Below, piece by piece: positions 56,856 to 64,000 of a stretch of DNA of 64,000 nucleotides. The stretch covers positions 175,397 through 239,396 of the forward strand of contig WTPW01000488.1 in assembly GCA_009809945.1 (NCBI GenBank), read 5' to 3'. The notes under the pieces were generated by a model, which was given only the letters and a program-made list of their open reading frames with translations, had not been told where the DNA came from and searched no databases. The first letter of the stretch is position 1, and each line of letters opens with the position of its first letter. This DNA comes from Gigaspora margarita. Its lineage: Eukaryota; Glomeromycota; Glomeromycetes; Diversisporales; Gigasporaceae. The translations under genes were made by a program, and so were the position numbers.

Positions 56856-57240
56856 ACTTAATTACCAATCTGGATAAGATTAGCACTATAGCTATATTAT
56901 TACTATATTTGGAATTGGGGATAAACAAATATATAAACAATATATTAGTAAATCTGATGATGACCCTTATGAAAGTTTTTTTTGTACTAAGTATATATTA
57001 TTTTTGGTTTAAGTAAAGTTGTAGAGCAGGGTCTTGTGTATCTACTGCCAAATTTCATTAAAATCAGACTTGTAAATAAGAATATATAAGTAAAAATGTC
57101 TTTAAAATTCTTTAAATCATATAAAAATTTTATATATACAGACCTGATTCAGATTTTATACTACCTTGTTTATATATTTGTTTTGCCCCAATTTTAAATA
57201 TAGAATATTGCTGATCTTATCCAGATTGGCAATTAAAGAA
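56856..57240. repeat. ~385-bp fold-back element
   Basis: Arms 'ttaattaccaatctggataa' and 'atccagattggcaattaa' type continue through 'aattgggg' and 'aaacaaatatataaacaa'. The unpaired centre (56945-57165) resembles one arm of the 47188 fold-back ('gtaaagttgtagagcaggg'). Confidence 0.7.
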
Positions 57241-57307
57241 TTTTGTTGTTAATCATATATAGGTAAAATTTTAGTAGCAATCTAAAAAAAGATATAAAAT
57301 ATTATTA

Positions 57308-57453
57308 GGACTGTGTTATTAATATCTAATTATTTTTTATTAGAGGCCTACTTTTTTTCTCCTTCTTTAATATATAAAAAGTCAGGTTCTTTATATATAA
57401 TTTCAACTTTTTTTACTCCTTCCCAAAAAAATATCTAATTTTTAACACTTCTC
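57308..57453. mobile_element. Harbinger-type MITE, copy 4
   Basis: GGACTGTGTTATTAATATC at the left and AACACTTCTC at the right, flanked by TTA (57305-57307 and 57454-57456). The most diverged of the four copies. Confidence 0.78.
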
Positions 57454-57459
57454 TTATGA

Positions 57460-58412
57460 TTTTACTCAATTAGAAGTACCATAAATAATAGGTTCCTCTA
57501 ATTACAATACTAAATAGTATGTTTACAAATTGAAACTTATATAAAAATAATTTTAGTTATATGTGCTAGAGGCAAAGGTCATATACTAGTAATAATAATA
57601 CAAATAATAAATTTAATAGATATTTATTAAAATATAAAAAAAATTATATATATACTATTAATAATTTATTAATTTTTAATTATAGTAAAATATTGCTTTA
57701 AATTTGCTATCAAATCTTTTTGTACTAGATTATAATTATTTTATATTGTTATAGTATTAGTAAAAGTTCTATAAATTTATATTTATTTGTTTTAATACTT
57801 TTTTTTATTTGAATAGAGTAAAGAGTTTTTTTATTTAATTTTTTCTTGTTTTAACAAGTTTTACAAAAGTAAACATAATTTTGTATATTTTGGTATATTT
57901 AGTTCCAATAGTACCAATCTGATATTTTATAATATATAGTATTTATTTTAGATGTCTATTAGTAGAGTAGCTTTATATGTGTAGAATATAGATTTGACTT
58001 TTGTCTAGTTAATCACCCAAATTGGTTTGTTAAAGTTTTTTTTAATTCTTTTATATAATAGTTTATTTTATTTATTTTTTTCATTTTCTATATTTCTCCC
58101 ATCTTCAATTATCTTGAATGTTCTTACAACAATTTAATTACGAAGTTTTTCAAATTATGATATGGACTGCACAATTACATATTCAAATTGTCCATTTAGT
58201 ATAGAACACATTTGCTTATTGACATCCTAGGTTTCTTTTTCTTCAGTGTTTTAGTTCCATCTATTTCTATACTGTCTGACTAGTTTTTTCATACTTATTT
58301 GTATAGAGTGTTCTGTGATTTTAACTTGTAAAAAACCTGAGTAGACACAGGAGAAATCTATTGGTACTACTTTTATGCATTCAGACTGCACTACCACGAG
58401 TTCATATAGGCG
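57460..58412. other. AT-rich stretch, no gene firmly seen
   Basis: A minus-strand frame at about 58410-58251 ('VVVQSECIKVVPIDFSCVYS') has coding-like composition but no recognised motif; it is broken off by the fold-back element to its right. It may be a gene remnant. Confidence 0.35.
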
Positions 58413-59177
58413 CATCGGGAAAATAAATAAGGCGCAGATCTGCACAAATCTGCGACCCTGAAAAATTTTAACAAATTTTGCAATAGCTTGTGATCCAGTG
58501 GTCCGAACTTAACGATTTTGGAACCATTCGATTCGTCTCGATGAGCCGGATCGAATGGTACCAAAATCGTTGAATTCCAATCACTAGAACACAAGGAAAT
58601 TCCATTTATGTGGATTTTATAAACATCGAATGATCTTGCCAACCAGTGGTCCAATTTTAATAATTTTGGTACCATTCGATTCCTCTCGATGAGACTATTC
58701 GAACGGTACCAAAAACGTTAAAATCGGATCACTGGTTGACAAGTTATTCGTAAAAAACGATTTGCGGCGCAGTTCTGCGCAGAAATTTAAATTTCTTTTT
58801 TTAAATTACTTCGCAGAACTGCGCCGCAAATCGTTTTTTACGAATAACTTGTTAACCAGTGATCCAATTTTAACGTTTTTGGTACCGTTCGAATAGTCTC
58901 ATCGAGAGGAATCGAATGGTACCAAAATCATTAAAATCGGACCACTGGTTGGCAAGATCTTTCGATGTTTATAAAATCCACATAAATGGAATTTTCTTGT
59001 GTTCTAGTGATTGGAATTCAACGATTTTGGTACCATTCGATCCGGCTCATCGAGACGAATCGAATGGTACCAAAATCGTTAAGTTTGGCCACTGGATCAC
59101 AAATTATTGCAGAATTTGTTAAAATTTTCCAGGGTCGCAGATTTGTGCAGATCTGCGCCTTATTTATTTTCCCGATG
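58413..59177. repeat. 765-bp compound fold-back element
   Basis: Two arms of about 380 bp, from CATCGGGAAAATAAATAAGG to its inverted partner, form one giant hairpin centred near 58793 on 'tttaaattt'. Each arm contains two smaller ~100-bp palindromes of the GTCTC core family ('ggtaccattcgattcgtctc', 'gatgagac'). The structure is thus a palindrome of palindromes: four small hairpins inside a large one. Central 'gcggcgcagttctgcgcag' words are unusually GC-rich. Frames of 64-94 codons here are shadows of the repeat. Confidence 0.92.
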
Positions 59178-59311
59178 AGTATCACAGAACTTCTAGACTT
59201 GGTTTCACATTATGTCTTATGATTTTAGTTATTCCAAATATAAAACCTGCTTAAGTATGTTCAAAGCACAGTTTGCTTATAAAATATTTAAGTACTGCTT
59301 AGTGATGTGAG

Positions 59312-59515
59312 TTGGTAGCTACCGGTAGGAATCTACCACTGGTATCTACCGGTAGATAACGGTAGATACCGTTAGGTAAATTATATACAGGGTAGATACC
59401 AATAAAATAATCGAATTAAATTTTAAAATTATATGATGATCGAAAAGTATATGATTTGTCAAATAAAATTTATTTATCATGTGACTAGTAGATCTACCGG
59501 TAGTGGTAGCTACAT
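59312..59515. mobile_element. ~200-bp MITE with GGTAGCTACCGGTAG ends
   Basis: 'tggtagctaccggtag' at the left is inverted at the right ('ctaccggtagtggtagctac', one short insertion). The interior repeats 'ggtagataccg'. The target duplication is not clear. Confidence 0.7.
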
Positions 59516-59519
59516 GCTT

Positions 59520-60240
59520 TAAACCTGCTCAAAGCAAATATGCTTTAAATACAAGTATGCTTAACAAAACTGTTGTTAAGTAGAGTTAAAATATTAGCAA
59601 TTGGTTGAAAAAGCTATTTTCAATAGTTATATAACTAACTTAAATATATTAAATTTACAGATTCTACAAACACTAGTTCTAAAAGCTTTGAAAAGGATTT
59701 AAATATAAATATAAAAACAATAAATTAACAGCTGTTCTTAAATATCATAAATTCGATACTAATTTAAATTTACATAAAAAATTTTAGATTTTATAATTAA
59801 TGTGTAATGATTATTAATACTTGAATTACTTATCAGTATGATTAAAGATGCTAGTAAAATAAAATTTAGAGTGGTAAAACTAGTATTAAATTGGTGAAAT
59901 CGGTAAAAATAATTTCATTAGTATTTTTACCTAGTAAATTACAAATCTTTTACTAAAAATATGCTTTTATAAGCAAGATTGTATAAATTTGTTTATATAA
60001 AGCATATTTGTACGTATAAACATACTTATACAAATTTACTTATATAAAGCATGCTTGTATAAGCGTGCTTGTATAAATCTGCTTATGTAAGAATGCTAAA
60101 ATATAAACTAGTTTATAAAACCAGTTCAGCATCAAGGCAAGTATGCTTCGAGCATAAACCAAAGCTGCTATGATTTAATATATGTTAACAAGATATGTGC
60201 GAATCATGTGCAGCATACGCATCATGTACATCGTGTATAG
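59520..60240. other. AT-rich stretch with gcttgtataa repeats
   Basis: Short words 'aagcatgcttgtataa' / 'gcttatataaagcat' recur at 59960-60110. No gene. Confidence 0.4.
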
Positions 60241-60251
60241 TACGCATGATA

Positions 60252-60400
60252 AGCACGGAATGACTCAAAATATTCAAAATGTGCGATATTTTTAAGCGTT
60301 AAGCACGGAATGGCTCAAAATGTTTAAAATGTGCGATATTTTAAGCGTTAGTCGACTATGCACAGAATGGCTCTATTTTAAGCATTGGTCGACTAAGCAG
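60252..60400. repeat. ~50-bp tandem repeat (aagcacggaatggctcaaaa)
   Basis: Two full units and one partial unit with 'aatgtgcgatattttaagcg'. The word 'aatgtgcgatat' has a relative near 63240-63265 ('aaatgtgcaatattcttaa'). Confidence 0.75.
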
Positions 60401-60839
60401 GTAAGCAGGTTTTTATAACATCGACTTAGTTGATATTATTTTAGGTTAAAGTGATTTTTTGAGTCTGCATAGACTGATCGTATTGGTCCTGCGCTGCGTC
60501 ACGTGCTGTGCAGCTATCTTTACAACTGTTTCAATTTTCCTAGTTAAAGTTTCTGCTGTATGAGTCTTGTCATGATGGTGTTATAACAACAAAATTCCAA
60601 ATTGATAATCTATTGTTATCCAACCACAAGACCAATAGTAGGATTAGTAGTATATTCTAAAATCTATCAACTTTATTAATAACCTTTGCTACTTTAACAT
60701 CTAACAAGTATCCAAAAGAACTTCATGTGATGAACTTTATAACAATATTAAGAAGCTTTAAAGCACTTACAAAAAATGGTTATTAATTTCACAAAAAATC
60801 AAAACATTAGTCAATTCAGATTTCTTATTTATTTTTTTT

Positions 60840-61133
60840 GTTTTCTAAGGATGAACTAGTATTTTGCATGCCATAAAGATGTTCATCCGTAGGAATATCT
60901 TCTAATTATTAACTAAAATAGTGACGCTATTCTTCAGGAACATTTTTACAGCTATTAGCAAGATGTGCACATAAAGTAGCTAGTTTGGCATGTGAATAAA
61001 ATTGATTACAATAGTCACAGGTTCCTTCCCAATTACCCATCACCTTTGGATACACCTCTCTTAAAATGTTTCCAACTCCTGTTAATGGGCGTCCTGATGT
61101 TGAATTATTTGAGTTTATAGGGTTAGTTTCCAA
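60840..61133 (-). pseudogene. BED zinc-finger fragment, hAT transposase type
   Basis: A minus-strand ATG at 61133 opens a frame with 'SGRPLTGVGNILREVYPKV' and a BED-type zinc finger 'CDYCNQFYSHAKLATLCAHL' continuing 'ANSCKNVPEE' (pattern C-x2-C ... H-x4-C). BED fingers bind DNA and head many hAT transposases; AM-fungal genomes carry many such copies. An in-frame stop follows at 60927. The same frame resumes beyond it with 'LEDIPTDEHLYGMQNTSSS' and stops again near 60834. No catalytic domain follows, so this is a 5' remnant of a transposase or a domesticated finger. Confidence 0.7.
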
Positions 61134-61246
61134 ATCACTTAGAACTGTTTCATTATTTTGCTTTTGTTTAGCTAGCCATTTTAAAAGGTATTATAAAACA
61201 ATGATGATATTATATCTATCAATTTGAAATTTAATGAATATATAAG

Positions 61247-61343
61247 TATAGATGCTGGTGAAATTAATTTCACCAATTTCACCATTCACCAATAGTGGTG
61301 AAATTATTTCACCATAATTCACCACATTTCACCAGCATCTATA
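61247..61343. mobile_element. 97-bp hAT-type MITE
   Basis: TATAGATGCTGGTGAAAT and its exact inverted partner, with an 8-bp duplication TATATAAG (61239-61246 and 61344-61351). The interior is made of 'ttcacca' words. Confidence 0.88.
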
Positions 61344-61351
61344 TATATAAG

Positions 61352-63590
61352 CATGAAATTATTCACTACTAATCTAGCATTACAAGTTTTTTACAGCAAA
61401 AATGTTTAAAACTTAGATGCTTGTTTCAAGCTAGTAAACAGTATCTGGCTATTAAAATGTGTAAATTGGGTAACTCATCACTATTATAAATAACTAGTTT
61501 GAGATACAACACATAACAGCAAGTTTCGCTCTGCCATTATTTGAGGTATGTAGGCTGAATCTATACGTGATTCTTTACAGATACAATATTTCTGTAAGAG
61601 TCAGATTCAAATACATCATTACTATGCTACCTTTTGTTTTACTAAAATATATATATTGATATTCGATAACTGGCTTCAACAACTATATTATTAAAGATTC
61701 ATGGTTAAATTTTTTTTTTACTAAACGAATTATTCTAATATACAGTAAATCTTGATCGAATTGCCGAATAAATCTTGATTTAAACTTATTTTTTTTTCAA
61801 TGTAACCAATAATAAATTATTTTCTATTACTTTTAAACTTTTTTATATGAATTATGTCGTGCATAAACATAGTGCCTCATTTATATGCAACATTTTAAGG
61901 AAGAACTTCTTACAATTACTAATCGTGATATCTACAAAGACGAACGCATATGCAGGGTGTGTGAAAAACTGTTTTTATAGAAATTATATGCCAATCAAAA
62001 TTTAAATCTTCGAAGATAAGCTAAATTTATCATTCTCAAGCAGCTTATTCAGGTTTCTGAAGTGTTGTTCCTATACAAAGAAATTGACATTTTATATACT
62101 TATACAATTTACTTAGCTTAGGGTACAAAACGAGTTTGGATTATGATACCAAAAAGCAAGATCGTTACAAATTACGGTACTTTCACTTATACGGCAATCG
62201 TAATATTTACGGCAATTAACAACTATAATGACTATTACATCCATTTCAACCTTTTATAGCAATACGGACATTTACAACTTTGAGCCTCCGTAATAATTAC
62301 TTACGGTCGGCCTTAGTACGGATGACCAGAATTGTATAGTATGGGAAAATTACACCATGGTACCGGTATGGTATCGATTAGCATTTTCGCAAATCAGTAT
62401 AGTACAACCCAATTTTTTAAAATCTGTACGTACGTACTATACTGATCGTTGTGATATAGGATTAGAATTATAGCTGATCAAGTATGGTACAGGTTTTAAA
62501 AATCAGCCTGTACTATACTGATCTGCTATAATTTCGGTATGAAGATAACCCACTGGGTGTAAACTACCCGTATTCGTACTATACAGTACAATTCTGATTT
62601 GCTGTAACCTCTTAATAGTTGGTTGATTCAAGATTTACCGTAAAAAATTTTAAGTTGTCTTTGGTACTGTCGCGATTAAACAATTGTAATGAATTTTGAA
62701 TTGTGATGACATTCTTAATCATAACTTCTCATCGATTCTTAACATTTTGATCACGGGTACGTACGTACGTATATTGCTATATTAGTTTTAGCACACTGAT
62801 CACATTTTGGATATAATCATGATTTTATTGGTTGGTAGATCAACATAAAACTACGAACTACAAGAATCGCTAAGAAAATTAGTGATCTGGACGGCAAATA
62901 TTCCGACCAAAAATTTACGCAAAATGGAAAAATCTAGAAATCAATAATCTAAATCTTTGGTGGAATGTAATTTTTCTTAATATTTGCTAATATGTTCACT
63001 ATTTTTTATTAATCTTATGTTTTCTTTTTATTTATTGTGGAGCAATTGTTCTTGTTCTTGCACTTGCACTTATTCTTGCACTTGAACTTGAGACCATTAT
63101 ACAAAACGCTTTCAAAGCGGAGTGAAATTTAGTTAAGGCCAGGGTTACCTTTTTGATGCAGTTAGAAGGGTTTTTATATATAGATATCAACTATTCGCAC
63201 GTCTGAAATGTGTGCCAGGTTATGCATGTTGCCGATCGCACATCCGAAATGTGCAATATTCTTAAAATCATTAATGTTATTAAGGTTAGCATTTGTATTA
63301 AGGTTAAATGTTAGCAAGACATATAGTAAAATCGTTCAAGGAAAACTTTTAATTAAAGCACGGGACGAGCGTTTGTTTGAATTTTTCTGTTCGTGTAACG
63401 TTACCTGATCTTGAAGTCTGATTGGTAGCCTGGCAGACGTGCCAAGAGCTCAATTTATGCAATATGTAGATCATATATTGAGTTAACTCCACTTTAATCG
63501 ACCCCTTTTTTTAGCCATTTTTCGCCCAAAAATGGTTTATAAATATTAGGTAATCAAACAACAGAAGCAAATTTGGGGTTCCTTAAAGTG
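61352..63590. other. Mostly unrecognised, moderately AT-rich stretch
   Basis: A 31-codon frame at 61885-61980 ('TNRDIYKDERICRVCEKLFL') has a CxxC and gene-like composition but no family. At 62340-62600 'tatggtac', 'gtatagtac' and 'tatactgatc' words recur in both orientations. At 63040-63095 there is a short 'cttgcacttattctt' repeat. A 66-codon frame at 63208-63408 has no motif and is not called. Confidence 0.35.
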
Positions 63591-63597
63591 GGCAGAT

Positions 63598-63620
63598 CAC
63601 GTGATAATCAATCAACCAAT
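63598..63620 (+). promoter_or_regulatory. Putative promoter: CACGTG box and CCAAT box
   Basis: CACGTG at 63598-63603 ('atcacgtgataatc') and CCAAT at 63616-63620, about 85-110 bp before the ATG at 63706. The same pair precedes the gene at 11135. Confidence 0.45.
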
Positions 63621-63705
63621 TAAATTGTTAAAATTTAATAAACCTGGATCACCCGACGAAGCAAAACCAGCGAAAAAAAAAGAGAATGCGAAAAATACAA
63701 TCAAA

Positions 63706-63903
63706 ATGTCGGAGAGGTGATTTTATTTATATGATCTATTCTAACTCTAATGTTAAGGCAAAACAAGATGTCCTGTGATCTGTCCCTCTTTCAGGATCCC
63801 CAAATTTGGCCAATTCACGTTTCACGATTTTGATTTGTTTAAAGGCGTTAACGTTTTAAGAGAGTTGTTTAAGGGTGTTAATAAGGGCGTTAAAATAAAT
63901 TAG
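63706..63903 (+). CDS. Short two-exon gene, possibly continuing beyond this reading
   Basis: Exon 1 is only 11 bp (63706-63716, Met-Ser-Glu-Arg start) before a donor GTGATT. The acceptor is a clean 'ctctttcag', and exon 2 (63795-63903) continues in frame to a stop, giving 39 residues: 'MSERIPKFGQFTFHDFDLFK' then 'GVNVLRELFKGVNKGVKIN'. The polypyrimidine acceptor, the promoter boxes and the sensible joined frame support a real gene start. The C-terminal half is repetitive ('FKGV..') and could be read-through into an intron, in which case further exons lie beyond the window. No family recognised. Confidence 0.45.
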
Positions 63904-64000
63904 CAAAAATTAATTAATACCAGTATATAATCAACCACTTGTGCTAACAGGTTATTATGCGGAATCATAGATACTTCATATTTTCAAAGTTTTATAATTT

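Noticed and set aside
58251-59222. Similar frames (64-94 codons) appearing on both strands
   Set aside because: They mirror each other because the region is a giant palindrome; not independent genes.

Overview
The window looks like nuclear DNA of an arbuscular mycorrhizal fungus (Glomeromycotina, Rhizophagus-like). It is extremely AT-rich, has very few host genes with short GT-AG introns, carries an F-box/LRR gene of the type these fungi have amplified, and is dominated by small transposons, fold-back hairpins and hairpin satellites. The organism call is inference from these traits; no rRNA, tRNA or mitochondrial gene was recognised.

Layout. 0-11 kb is transposon debris: a truncated relative of a 1.92-kb TIR element, a Tc1-like element, nested MITEs, a T-rich repeat with splice-site-like edges, a complete 1.92-kb TIR element, and a ~180-bp hairpin satellite. 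11-23 kb is the gene-bearing island: a small four-exon coiled-coil gene (11.1-11.8 kb), an uncertain small gene (13.0 kb), a four-exon F-box/LRR gene with a complete Vip1-type RRM domain embedded in it (16.9-18.8 kb), a nuclease-like exon fragment (20.5 kb), a five-exon PD-(D/E)XK/Uma2-like gene (20.9-22.0 kb) and a two-exon minus-strand gene (22.5-22.8 kb). About 25.5-36.7 kb is a decayed virus-like block with Polinton-type parts (integrase, A32-like packaging ATPase) beside Gag-like and aspartic-protease-like parts, with later MITEs and minisatellites inserted. 37-61 kb is a repeat landscape: degenerate satellites, a fold-back family built around a GTCTC(A)TCGAGAC-like core, a second copy of the 1.92-kb element (with an assembly gap), four Harbinger-type MITEs, a ~980-bp retroposon with a tRNA-like head and poly(A) tail, and an 8-bp-TSD element inside it that carries a 326-bp satellite. 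A BED zinc-finger remnant lies at 60.9 kb, and the window ends with a short two-exon gene (63.7 kb).

The most notable points are the F-box-RRM-LRR chimera, whose RRM is interrupted by three phase-compatible introns and so seems to have arrived as DNA rather than as a retrocopy; the tRNA-headed retroposon with a 13-bp target duplication, split by a transposon with its own 8-bp duplication; two independent TIR elements that carry satellites of paired hairpins; and the mixed gag/protease/ATPase/integrase fossil. Exon structures were read by eye from splice signals and frame continuity, without transcript support.
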